From: Planctomycetota bacterium
GTDB lineage: Bacteria; Planctomycetota; Phycisphaerae; WQYP01
DNA: 16,379 bases
Assembly: GCA_021838985.1 (NCBI GenBank)
Contig: JAKCCC010000007.1
Span: 1 to 16,379 of the forward strand
Direction: 5' to 3'
Below the pieces are notes generated by a model, which searched no databases, was not told the origin of the DNA, and worked only from the letters and a program-made list of their open reading frames with translations. Position numbers and translations under genes: made by a program. Below, piece after piece: positions 1 to 6,646 of the stretch (its first letter is position 1; each line of letters begins with the position of its first letter).

Positions 1-214
1 GCAGCGCGTCGCTCCGCGCCAACTAACTGGCGACTTTCCGACCGGATTAGCACCCGGCGCGCCACATCCGTTCCACCTTCACCTCGGAGACATCGGCACG
101 GGCACGCGGGAGTATGCCTGGCGGCGTTGGGGCAGCATTATAAGCGCTTGGCGGGAATGCCGAAATTCCTACGCCTCCACCACGAGCAGCACTGATGATA
201 ACAATATATACTAA
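1..214 (+). other. possible 3' end of a gene cut by the window edge
   Basis: Two plus-strand frames are open from the left edge. One closes with TGA at 193-195 and the other with TAA at 212-214. Both have about two-thirds G or C at third positions, so base composition does not choose between them. The longer frame reads ...REYAWRRWGSIISAWREC and ends in a polar S/T/D/N-rich tail. The shorter ends ...HYKRLAGMPKFLRLHHEQH. I recognise neither, and no start is inside the window. The AT-rich stretch after 195 fits the end of a coding region. This is a tentative call. Confidence 0.25.
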
Positions 215-353
215 TTGACATTAAGTCTCAATTAAATGACGGGCTGCTTGCCTGACCCGACTGCATGGCGCTATAATTCGGGGCCGCAAGTTAAACGGCT
301 GGGCCGGCATCGACCGCTAAAATTGGGACACGTGGAAAATGGACCGGCCGATG

Positions 354-532
354 AAGATAGACTCCGTTTGGTCTGTAACGAGACATTTACTTTACGCGGC
401 TGATAATCGGAGATCTGATTCGGTATTATGGCCCAAAGATCAGCATTTTTCCGCAGTTTTCGTTCCCTATAATGCATCGTTAGAGGCGGCGTTGGGTTAG
501 ATGAAAAGACGGCAGGTCGGGAGGCCTGCACC
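354..532 (+). repeat. long dispersed repeat R, copy 1 (upstream of wrbA)
   Basis: This segment is clearly similar, with small indels, to 6026-6196. Shared landmarks in the same order are ACTCCGTTT, TACGCGGCTG, TTCGGTATTATGG, TCAGCATTTTTCCGCAG, CCCTATAA, and a closing hairpin (512-529 here). The hairpin arms are GCAGGTC and GGCCTGC with one T-G pair. Part of the element is repeated again at 538-567: ATGYATCGTYAGAGG followed by CGCGTTG, about 66 nt after the first occurrence at 472-500. The wrbA ribosome binding site starts directly after that extra unit. No protein is predicted from it. Confidence 0.8.
468..473 (+). promoter_or_regulatory. candidate -10 box within repeat R, upstream of wrbA
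   Basis: TATAAT at 468-473 is a perfect sigma-70 -10 hexamer, 109 bp before the wrbA start codon. The -35 region is poor: only T-rich sequence near 444-451 lies at the right distance. The same place in repeat copy 2 reads TATAAA. The match may be chance in a locally AT-rich stretch, but it is the best promoter-like sequence ahead of wrbA. Confidence 0.3.
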
Positions 533-581
533 ACAAGAATGTATCGTCAGAGGCCGCGTTGAGTATAGTAAGGAGCTTTCC

Positions 582-1202
582 ATGTCCGCCAAAGTTTATG
601 TTGTTTTTTACAGTATGTACGGCCATGTCTGGAAAATGGCCGAGGCCGTCGCCGCAGGCGCCCAGGAGGTAACGGGAGCAGCGGTGAAAATTTTCCGCGT
701 ACCGGAAACGATTCCGGCGGATGTGCTGGAGAAGCACGGCGCCGCCGCGGCCCAGAAAGCGTTCGCCCATATCCCCATTCTGAAACCGGAGCAACTCACG
801 GAAGCGGATGCGATTATCTTCGGCACCCCGACGCGTTTCGGCAATATGGCCGCCCAGATGCGGAATTTTCTCGATCAGACCGGGCAAATTTGGCTGAAAG
901 GCGGCTTGATCGGTAAAGTCGGCAGCGTATTCGCCAGCACCGCCTCCCAACATGGCGGCCAGGAAACCACCCTTACCAGCTTCCACACCACGCTCTTGCA
1001 CCATGGCATGATTATTGTTGGCGTGCCTTACTCCGAAGCGCGGCTGCTGGCGATGGACCAGATTTCCGGCGGCACGCCCTACGGGGCCACGACGCTGGCG
1101 GGCGCCCGCGGCGACCGCCAGCCCAGCGAAAACGAACTGGCCATCGCCCGCTTCCAATGCCGCCATGTCGCCCAGATCGCAGCCAAGCTGGCGAGCCGGT
1201 AA
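582..1202 (+). CDS. wrbA: NAD(P)H:quinone oxidoreductase, WrbA type
   Basis: This encodes a 206-residue cytoplasmic flavoprotein. Known WrbA enzymes bind FMN as tetramers and reduce quinones by two electrons with NAD(P)H, which limits semiquinone and superoxide formation. The flavodoxin-like fold is visible from [11 protein letters not shown] (5-15, FMN phosphate loop), [20 protein letters not shown] (81-100), [10 protein letters not shown] (119-128, isoalloxazine side) and GGTPYGATT (163-171). Length matches the family (E. coli WrbA has 198 residues). The start at 582 was chosen because AAGGAG (570-575) lies 6 nt upstream and the protein then begins at the first beta strand. An in-frame ATG at 501 would add 27 residues encoded by repeat sequence. 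The gene is monocistronic, with repeats on both sides. Confidence 0.95.
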   Translation: MSAKVYVVFYSMYGHVWKMAEAVAAGAQEVTGAAVKIFRVPETIPADVLEKHGAAAAQKAFAHIPILKPEQLTEADAIIFGTPTRFGNMAAQMRNFLDQTGQIWLKGGLIGKVGSVFASTASQHGGQETTLTSFHTTLLHHGMIIVGVPYSEARLLAMDQISGGTPYGATTLAGARGDRQPSENELAIARFQCRHVAQIAAKLASR

Positions 1203-1239
1203 ACAGTTTCTGAACAGTCGCTCACGCCCTGCGGGGCGC

Positions 1240-1260
1240 TCTCCAGAGGCGAGCCCTCGA
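1240..1260 (+). repeat. solo inner-element sequence after wrbA
   Basis: The 21 bases here match 11869-11889 at 18 positions (TCTCCAG, then GGCGA, then CCTCGA). The second site lies in the loop of composite repeat B. Here the sequence stands alone, 38 bp after the wrbA stop, with no outer TACCCCC hairpin around it. Confidence 0.6.
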
Positions 1261-1283
1261 CCTGCGGAGAATGATAAGGGCGG

Positions 1284-1326
1284 TATATAGCCCCCAGCTT
1301 GCTGGGGGTGTGCCCCTTTTGGGGCA
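1284..1326 (+). repeat. TATATAG-CCCCCAGC hairpin, unit 1, plus a second small hairpin
   Basis: TATATAG is followed by a perfect 8-bp inverted repeat with a 2-nt loop, CCCCCAGC (1291-1298) and GCTGGGGG (1301-1308). Directly after comes TGCCCC-TTTT-GGGGCA (1311-1326). It lies between the convergent wrbA and PEP-CTERM genes, so it could stop transcription from either side. It lacks the T-run of a classical terminator. Its sequence matches the outer hairpin of the composite repeats at 2834, 11780 and 15511. Confidence 0.7.
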
Positions 1327-1351
1327 TCGGCTCAACCCTGCCCAATCAGGT

Positions 1352-1386
1352 GTATATAGCCCCCAGCTTGCCGGGGGTGGTGCCCC
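1352..1386 (+). repeat. TATATAG-CCCCCAGC hairpin, unit 2
   Basis: This is a second, direct-orientation copy of the preceding unit, about 69 bp on. It has CCCCCAGC (1360-1367) and GCCGGGGG (1370-1377) with one mismatch in the stem, preceded by TATATAG and followed by TGGTGCCCCC. Two direct copies suggest local duplication of a small palindromic repeat. Confidence 0.7.
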
Positions 1387-1656
1387 CTAAGCGTTAACCT
1401 AATCGTTGCATAAATCTCAACTCGGCGCCAGCCCGCCAACATGGAAAGCATATTGGACAAGCGGCGTTAATTAGACGAATGGGCGGTGGTGGAGCGATTC
1501 TCGCCGTCCGACTGGCGGCCACAGTCGCGCGTGTTGGGAGCGTTGCGGCGACGGCGTGGTGTAAGCAGTGTCGGGACTTTGTCGGCGGTGGCACGCGCGG
1601 TGCATCACGCGATGCCACGTTTCACGCCGTGGCGCCGGGTGCATACCGAAACGCCA

Positions 1657-1718
1657 CCGCCGGTAAACCGGCGGCTATAGATCCAAACAAGTATCCCCGT
1701 GCCGTTATATAGCCGCCG
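1657..1718. repeat. head-to-head GGCTATA palindromes
   Basis: A perfect 8-bp hairpin, CCGCCGGT-AA-ACCGGCGG (1657-1674), is followed by CTATAG. The 11-mer CGGCGGCTATA (1669-1679) recurs as its exact reverse complement at 1708-1718. The TATAGCC/GGCTATA end is the same as in the other hairpin repeats of this window. The stretch from about 1390 to 1656 holds short open frames on both strands but nothing I can support as a gene. Confidence 0.65.
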
Positions 1719-1806
1719 ACATGTCTGTCACGCCCACCCGCGAAGCACGAAAATGGATGCCACCTCCGCACATACCGCCCCTGTCTGAACACGCGGCTTG
1801 TGCCCG

Positions 1807-2676
1807 CTACCGCGGTTTTCGCCGCCGACGCGAGGCCAACAGCGCTAAGCCGCCGAGGGCAAAAAGGGCCAGCGTCGCCGGTTCCGGCGCCGGAGCCGGA
1901 TCAGAATTCTCCACGCCACTGACGGCGAAGATGCCGATATCCCCGGCGCTGGGTTCGGCGAAGGTGATGCCTTGGATCAACTTATTGCTGTACCCCGACG
2001 CCCCCGTTAGGTCGATGTCGGTTTCGTACATATTGAAACTTGCACCATTACGGCTGTCTTGAACCAACTCCTCGCCTTCCGTACCACCGGAGTTCGCGCT
2101 GCGGTAGAAATTTTGCATGAAGGCACGCTGGGGGCTACTGTTACCGCCGCCCCAATCGAAGGCGTTGTAGCTTATCGGTGAACTGTTTGTACCGTCGGCA
2201 AAGTTCAGGGTGAGCTCACCTGTCGTGGTCCCGGTCGCCCACGCGGAAGCGGCAAGAACGGCGAGGTTCTGGTACGCGGCGCGGGTCTTGAGGCTGATGC
2301 TTCCGCCACTGCCTGCCAAGTACAGAACGTTCTTGTCGATGAACGGCTGGAACGTAAAATGCGTCGAGGCGCCGCCGTTGTACGGATCCGCAACGTTGCT
2401 GGTGAACCCGTAGGACGCGTCGGCGGTGATACCGCCAGCCATATTACTGCTGCTCTGGTACCAAGTAGGATCGCCCCAGCCACCGCCGCCCAGCGGGCCG
2501 CCGAAACCCTGTGCGTAATCGTTGGTAAAATCCGCCGCATACACCACGTCGGCATTCCAACCGGTCAAGCCGATCGGCGTGGCGTAATTGGCCAGCGCCG
2601 GGGCCGCACCGAGCGGCACCGCCAGTAGGCCCAGGATGCGAAGCCTTTTCCGAAGGGAATCCGCCAGATACGACAT
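1807..2676 (-). CDS. exported PEP-CTERM sorting-domain protein
   Basis: This encodes a 289-residue surface or secreted protein of unknown specific role. A signal peptide spans residues 1-29: basic RKRLR, hydrophobic core ILGLLAVPLGAAP, then cleavage after ALA. The body (30-260) is rich in Gly, Ser, Asn and Thr, has no cysteine and looks beta-rich; TGELTLNFADG (152-162) followed by YNAFDW (170-175) is typical of such proteins. The C-terminus is a PEP-CTERM signal: PEP at 264-266, hydrophobic helix 268-281, then RRRRKPR. Known PEP-CTERM proteins are cut and sorted by an exosortase, often linked to exopolysaccharide. No exosortase lies in this window. The start at 2676 puts the signal peptide first and has AAAGG 9 nt upstream; an upstream in-frame start at 2793 would add a basic non-signal extension. 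Confidence 0.85.
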   Translation of the reverse strand: MSYLADSLRKRLRILGLLAVPLGAAPALANYATPIGLTGWNADVVYAADFTNDYAQGFGGPLGGGGWGDPTWYQSSSNMAGGITADASYGFTSNVADPYNGGASTHFTFQPFIDKNVLYLAGSGGSISLKTRAAYQNLAVLAASAWATGTTTGELTLNFADGTNSSPISYNAFDWGGGNSSPQRAFMQNFYRSANSGGTEGEELVQDSRNGASFNMYETDIDLTGASGYSNKLIQGITFAEPSAGDIGIFAVSGVENSDPAPAPEPATLALFALGGLALLASRRRRKPR

Positions 2677-2833
2677 GGAACACGCCCTTTCTGCGTAAGA
2701 CACGAAAAGCGGTTGGCGCAACATCCGTACGCGGGTGCTGCGCGACCGCCAAATTTTTCGGACTACCGGACTTTTGCCCCTGCCGCGGCGCACGAAAACG
2801 CCGCCGGATTCGCTGAATGAATAGACGCTGTCT

Positions 2834-2975
2834 CACAATCTCCGGGTTTCTTCGCGCCGCGCGAAGATTTTTTCGTCGCAAAGATTCCGAGGTTCGGCGA
2901 AGCGTTACCCCCGGCAGAGCCGGGAGCTATTTATTTGGTTGCGGCTACGCCGCGCTGTGCCCCGATCCGTGGATT
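2834..2975 (+). repeat. composite palindromic repeat, copy A (short loop)
   Basis: The modules in order are CACAATC (2834), GCGCCGCGCGAAGATTTT (2854-2871), TTCGTC, then TACCCCCGGC (2906-2915) pairing across a 3-nt loop with GCCGGGAGCTAT (2919-2930). These are followed by GGTTGCGGCTACGCCGCGC and GATCCGTGG. The same order occurs at 11780-11972 and, inverted, at 15511-15640. Copy A sits about 160 bp upstream of the PEP-CTERM gene. Confidence 0.8.
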
Positions 2976-3026
2976 TATAGCAGCCGTGCGGCTTCCTTTG
3001 CCACGTTCAAGTCCAATTGATAACAC

Positions 3027-3057
3027 GAAAACTTAACGCGGCGCGGCGTTTTGTCAA
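3027..3057 (-). promoter_or_regulatory. candidate sigma-70 -35 region for the PEP-CTERM gene
   Basis: On the minus strand TTGACA (3057-3052) is a perfect -35 hexamer. At a 16-bp spacing TAAGTT matches the -10 consensus at only three of six positions. If used, the leader would run about 350 nt through composite repeat A before the gene at 2676. Weak call. Confidence 0.2.
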
Positions 3058-3510
3058 GTGGTGGCCTCGCATCAAAACTCGGCAGAAAGACCCGCGTAAT
3101 GGTCGTGATGCCTAAAACGCGGGCAGGTGACTTCCGCCGCCTGGTCATAGCGCCGCCGTACTAAACTGGAGAAAGCGCATGATTTAAGACTGCCATTCAC
3201 GTTTGGCTGGATACGGCAACATTTGTGGGCACGTGGTAGGTTGCCAAGGAACGGCGCGCGACTCGACCACGTCCTGCTCAGGCACGGTGAGGCGAGCGGG
3301 GCGAAAGCCAGGTGGTTGGCCCTCGGGTGCGTTCTTAGTACAAGGGTTGTCCGCAACGGCGATAGGGGCATCGCCGGCTATGGCGGCCGAGCGCGGAAGG
3401 GGACGCCGCGGAACCCCGCGTTCATGCGCGAACCAGGCGCTGCGTAGCCGGCGGGGTCCCACCCGCCGCTGCGAGTGGGCCCGAGCCTGGCCACTTCGAA
3501 CCAGCTGTCC
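3058..3510. other. gene-free stretch before the glnN promoter
   Basis: Short open frames occur on both strands between 3072 and 3590, but they overlap each other, have no convincing ribosome binding site and show no recognisable motif. The only structure I see is 3261-3304, which is related to 8791-8834 in the dead transposase (about 37 of 44 positions identical, no gaps). I call no gene here. Confidence 0.6.
3261..3304 (+). repeat. ACTCGAC / GTCCTGCTC / GGCGAGCGGG repeat, copy 1
   Basis: ACTCGAC, GTCCTGCTC and GGCGAGCGGGGCGA occur here with the same spacing as at 8791-8834. Two related units are adjacent at 8711-8840. This copy lies free in the intergenic region; the other is inside a transposase remnant. 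Confidence 0.65.
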
Positions 3511-3545
3511 GCAAATGTTTGCAAGGCCCTGGGCTTAGGGCCTTG
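3511..3545. promoter_or_regulatory. palindromes next to and overlapping the sigma-54 promoter
   Basis: The near-palindrome GCAAATGTTTGC (3511-3522) abuts a perfect 9-bp inverted repeat, CAAGGCCCT (3522-3530) and AGGGCCTTG (3537-3545), with a 6-nt spacer. The right arm runs into the GG of the -24 element. A protein bound there, or DNA structure formed there, would compete with sigma-54 polymerase, so this is a candidate operator. It is not a recognisable NtrC site, and it is closer to the promoter than the usual enhancer position. Confidence 0.45.
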
Positions 3546-3559
3546 GCACGGAACTTGCA
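3544..3559 (+). promoter_or_regulatory. sigma-54 (RpoN) promoter of glnN
   Basis: TGGCACG-GAAC-TTGCA matches the sigma-54 consensus at every conserved position. The -24 GG is at 3545-3546, the -12 GC at 3557-3558, and the spacing is correct. Transcription should start near 3570, giving a leader of about 130 nt. Sigma-54 is classically tied to nitrogen control and needs an AAA+ activator, which fits a glutamine synthetase gene downstream. Confidence 0.85.
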
Positions 3560-3573
3560 TTGGTTGATCCGGA

Positions 3574-3703
3574 GAAGGTAACATTAGCACCTTTGGCGGT
3601 AAACCAAGTTTAGGGATATAGTACGCCTTTTTGTGGGGCTCGCCGGAGGCGGAAAGCAGACGTGAATACCGGCGGCCCAGTGAAGTTTTTTTGCAGGAGT
3701 CCT
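3574..3703 (+). other. glnN 5' leader
   Basis: The predicted transcript has a small hairpin near its 5' end (AAGGT at about 3575, ACCTT at about 3589) and a T-run just before the ribosome binding site (3685-3692). I see no match to the known glutamine riboswitch. AGGAG (3695-3699) serves the start at 3704 with 4-nt spacing or the ATG at 3710 with 10-nt spacing. Confidence 0.4.
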
Positions 3704-5905
3704 ATGGTTATGGGTGCATCCACCGCTCGCCGCGCTGCGATTTCGGCCTTGACCAACTTCCGCGGCGTCCCGCCCCGTGTAAACTTCAAGGAAACACCGG
3801 TAAAGGAAGTCTTTTCCTCCAACGTCTTTAATGAGGAAGTGCAGCGGCAGCGCCTGCCCAAGGCGGTGTTCAAAAAGCTGCAGCAGACGATCAGGAAAGG
3901 CGCTCCGCTGGACCTGTCGATTGCGGATTCCGTCGCCGCCGCCATGCGCGATTGGGCCGTGGAAAAAGGCGCCACGCACTATACCCATTTGTTCTATCCC
4001 ATGACTGGATTAACCGCGGAAAAACATGACAGCTTCCTGGCGCCGACCGAGGCAGGCGGGGCGCTGCTGGAATTTTCCGGCAAGGAACTGGTCAAGGGCG
4101 AGCCGGATGCGTCTTCTTTTCCCTCCGGCGGGCTGCGCGCCACCTTTGAAGCCCGCGGCTACACCGCCTGGGACGCCACATCGCCGGCGTACATCCTGGA
4201 AAATCCCAACGGCACCACGCTGGTCATCCCCACCGCCTTTGTCTCCTGGACCGGCGAAGCGCTGGATAAAAAAACCCCCCTACTGCGCTCCATGGAGGCG
4301 CTTTCCAGCCAGGCTTTGCGGGTGCTGCGGCTATTCGGCAAGACCGACGCTTCCAAGGTGTTCACGACCGTCGGCTCGGAACAGGAATATTTTCTGATCG
4401 ACCGGAACTTCTATTATGCCCGGCCCGATTTGATCAACTGCGGGCGGACGCTTTTCGGCGCCAAGCCGCCGAAAGGCCAGGAAATGGAAGACCACTACTT
4501 CGGTAACATTCCGGAGCGCGTGTTGGCGTGCATGTTGGAAGTGGAGCAGGAACTGTACAAGCTGGGCGTACCGGTAAAAACGCGCCATAACGAGGTCGCC
4601 CCGGCGCAATATGAAATCGCCCCGTTGTTTGAAAATTCCAACTTGGCGGCCGATCATCAGATGCTGACCATGGAGACGCTGCGCCGTGTGGCTGAAAAAT
4701 ACGGTCTGGCCTGTCTGCTTCACGAAAAACCATTCGCGGGTGTCAACGGCTCGGGCAAACACAATAACTGGTCCATGGCCACCGATACCGGCGAAAACCT
4801 GCTTAGCCCCGGCGAGACACCGCACGAAAATGCGCAGTTCCTGGTGTTCTGCGCCGCGGTGATCCGCGCGGTGAATAAATACGCCGAATTGTTGCGGGTG
4901 GCCGTCGCCTTCGCGGGCAACGATCACCGCTTAGGCGCTCAGGAGGCCCCTCCGGCGATTATCTCAATTTATCTGGGTGAACAGCTCCAGGACATCATGG
5001 ATCAGATTGAGAGCGGCGGGGCTAAGAGCGCCAAGCCCGGCGGGCACATGGAAGTCGGCGTGACCACCTTGCCCCGCCTGCCGCGCGATGCCAGCGACCG
5101 CAATCGCACCTCGCCCTTCGCTTTTACCGGCAGCAAGTTTGAATTCCGCGCGGTCGGCGGCGGACAGTCCATCGCTGGTCCGAACACCGTGCTCAACACA
5201 ATTGTTGCGGAATCGTTGGATTACATCGCCACGAAACTCGAAGCCGATAAGAAACTTGGCAAGGATTTTAATAAATCCGTCCAGAATCTGCTGGCATCGA
5301 TCATCAAGGAGAACAAGCGGGTCATCTACAATGGCGACAATTATGTGCCCGAATGGCCTAAGGAAGCGGAGAAACGCGGTTTACCCAACCTGAAAACCAC
5401 GGTCGAAGCGGTTCCGCATTTGATCAGCAAGGCGTCCCTGGAGCTGTTCGCGAAATACAAGGTACTCAGTGAAAAAGAGCTGCACAGCCGCTATGAAATC
5501 TACTTGGAAAACTACATCAAAACAGTCAGCATTGAGGCCCAAATGACCGCGGTCATCGCCCGCACGATGATCCTGCCGGCCGCTCTGAAATACCAGCAGG
5601 AAGTAGCGTCTTCCGTGGCCGCGGCCAAGGCGGCGGGCGTGACCGGCAAAGACCTCGCGGCACAAGAGGCCCTGCTGCAAGAATTGGCGTCCACGGTCAG
5701 CGCGTTGCAAACCAAAACCTCCGCGCTGGCGGCGCTCGCCGAAAATCATGCGCACGGTGACAGCTTGGCGCACGCCAAATATATTCGCGACAAACTTCTG
5801 CCGGCGATGGTGGCGGTTCGAAGCCTGGGGGATAAACTCGAAACCATCGTCTCCGACGATCTCTGGCCCTTGCCGACTTACCGCGAGATGCTGTTTATTA
5901 AGTAA
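3704..5905 (+). CDS. glnN: glutamine synthetase type III
   Basis: This cytoplasmic enzyme joins ammonia to glutamate using ATP to make glutamine. The 733-residue length is typical of GSIII (about 730), far longer than GSI or GSII. Sequence landmarks are the GSIII N-terminal domain (about 1-200, [15 protein letters not shown] near the start), SEQEYF (225-230, metal-ligand glutamates), [11 protein letters not shown] (347-357, glutamate and ATP site), [12 protein letters not shown] (405-416), [11 protein letters not shown] then KFEFRAVGG (466-486), and an Ala-rich helical C-terminal domain (about 560-733). ATG 3704 follows AGGAG; ATG 3710 is an equal alternative, and the upstream GTG at 3662 lacks an RBS. 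A perfect sigma-54 promoter and a terminator frame it as a single-gene, nitrogen-regulated unit. Confidence 0.97.
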   Translation: MVMGASTARRAAISALTNFRGVPPRVNFKETPVKEVFSSNVFNEEVQRQRLPKAVFKKLQQTIRKGAPLDLSIADSVAAAMRDWAVEKGATHYTHLFYPMTGLTAEKHDSFLAPTEAGGALLEFSGKELVKGEPDASSFPSGGLRATFEARGYTAWDATSPAYILENPNGTTLVIPTAFVSWTGEALDKKTPLLRSMEALSSQALRVLRLFGKTDASKVFTTVGSEQEYFLIDRNFYYARPDLINCGRTLFGAKPPKGQEMEDHYFGNIPERVLACMLEVEQELYKLGVPVKTRHNEVAPAQYEIAPLFENSNLAADHQMLTMETLRRVAEKYGLACLLHEKPFAGVNGSGKHNNWSMATDTGENLLSPGETPHENAQFLVFCAAVIRAVNKYAELLRVAVAFAGNDHRLGAQEAPPAIISIYLGEQLQDIMDQIESGGAKSAKPGGHMEVGVTTLPRLPRDASDRNRTSPFAFTGSKFEFRAVGGGQSIAGPNTVLNTIVAESLDYIATKLEADKKLGKDFNKSVQNLLASIIKENKRVIYNGDNYVPEWPKEAEKRGLPNLKTTVEAVPHLISKASLELFAKYKVLSEKELHSRYEIYLENYIKTVSIEAQMTAVIARTMILPAALKYQQEVASSVAAAKAAGVTGKDLAAQEALLQELASTVSALQTKTSALAALAENHAHGDSLAHAKYIRDKLLPAMVAVRSLGDKLETIVSDDLWPLPTYREMLFIK

Positions 5906-5936
5906 CGCACCAGCGAATTCGCAGCAGCCGTTTGCT

Positions 5937-5970
5937 AAGCCGCCCCCCGAACCGGGAGCGGCTTTTTTTT
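5937..5970 (+). terminator. rho-independent terminator of glnN
   Basis: The stem AAGCCGC (5937-5943) and GCGGCTT (5958-5964) encloses a C-run facing GGG. It is followed by an unbroken T-run to 5970, 32 nt after the glnN stop codon. Confidence 0.9.
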
Positions 5971-6025
5971 GTTTGGTAGCCGAACCGAGTCGAACGGCCG
6001 CGCCACGCCTCGGCCGACGCGCAAA

Positions 6026-6196
6026 AAGATGATTGTACTCCGTTTAGCCTGTTACTCTACGCGGCTGTTAAGGGGATATCTGGTTCGGTATTATGGCCGG
6101 AAAATCAGCATTTTTCCGCAGCCTTCGCTCCCTATAAATGTATCGTCAGAGGCCGCGTTGAGTATCAATGAAAAGGCGGCAGGTCTGGAGACCTGC
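6026..6196 (+). repeat. long dispersed repeat R, copy 2 (after glnN terminator)
   Basis: This is the partner of 354-532, in the same orientation. It ends in a perfect hairpin, GCAGGTCT-GG-AGACCTGC (6179-6196). The T-G pair of copy 1 is a T-A pair here, so the stem is preserved while the sequence changed. Only one ATGTATCGTCAGAGG unit is present (6138-6152), against two in copy 1. Confidence 0.8.
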
Positions 6197-6646
6197 ACGC
6201 AGGTGGATGCTGGGACGGCTCTGTAGTTCCAGTTCGACAAGAACCCGTCGAAGGGAATCTTCACCTTATGGTTGGAAGCTCCCGACAAAAGCCAGTCCGA
6301 AACAGGTCAGCCATCGCGTGTCGGATGGATGAGTTCCGCGGAGCATACGAGGCCTAGAGTTTCACCGTGATCCTGACAAAGGTAGACGATTACATGGTCA
6401 GTTGATCTGCGAAGGGGTGTCGAGTTTACCACGGGGGCGCTGCGGGAGCTTGGTGTTGCGGCGCTGGCTTCGGCCGTGATCGCGTACGGCACTCTCGCCT
6501 GGGTGCGCCCGGCTCGCACGGTCCCCTCGGCGCGGGCCAGCAAGACCGAACGTCCCTGCTGCAGAGAACGGTCTTTCCTTTTTTCAGGTCAACGCTCGCG
6601 GGTCACGGTTTATTAAGCGCTGCGTAGGCCGCCGCGATAGCGCGGA
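6197..6646. other. gene-free or decayed stretch
   Basis: From a TAG at about 6385 the plus strand is open to TAA at 6613-6615. It reads RELGVAALASAVIAYGTLAW, which looks like a membrane helix, then a basic region. It has no ATG, GTG or TTG start with a ribosome binding site. The minus strand is also open at 6307-6543. I recognise neither product. A decayed gene is possible. A short palindrome, CCGCG-ATAG-CGCGG (6632-6645), lies directly after the stop of the next gene (minus strand). Confidence 0.35.

Noticed and set aside
480..1166. Long minus-strand open frame opposite wrbA (228 codons)
   Set aside because: It lies antisense to a clear WrbA coding region with conserved motifs, has no family resemblance, and starts inside repeat sequence.
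1394..1718. Overlapping small open frames on both strands after wrbA
   Set aside because: None has a ribosome binding site or known motif, all overlap, and the end of the region is palindromic repeat.
3662..3703. Upstream GTG start for glnN
   Set aside because: It has no ribosome binding site and would add 14 residues encoded by leader sequence. AGGAG directly before the ATG at 3704 is better.
3574..3703. Glutamine riboswitch in the glnN leader
   Set aside because: I see a small hairpin but not the conserved sequence of the known glutamine-binding RNA; sigma-54 control explains the context.
4331..4927. 198-codon minus-strand frame inside glnN
   Set aside because: It is a shadow of the high-GC glnN reading frame; its product has no recognisable domain and it overlaps the catalytic motifs of a certain gene.
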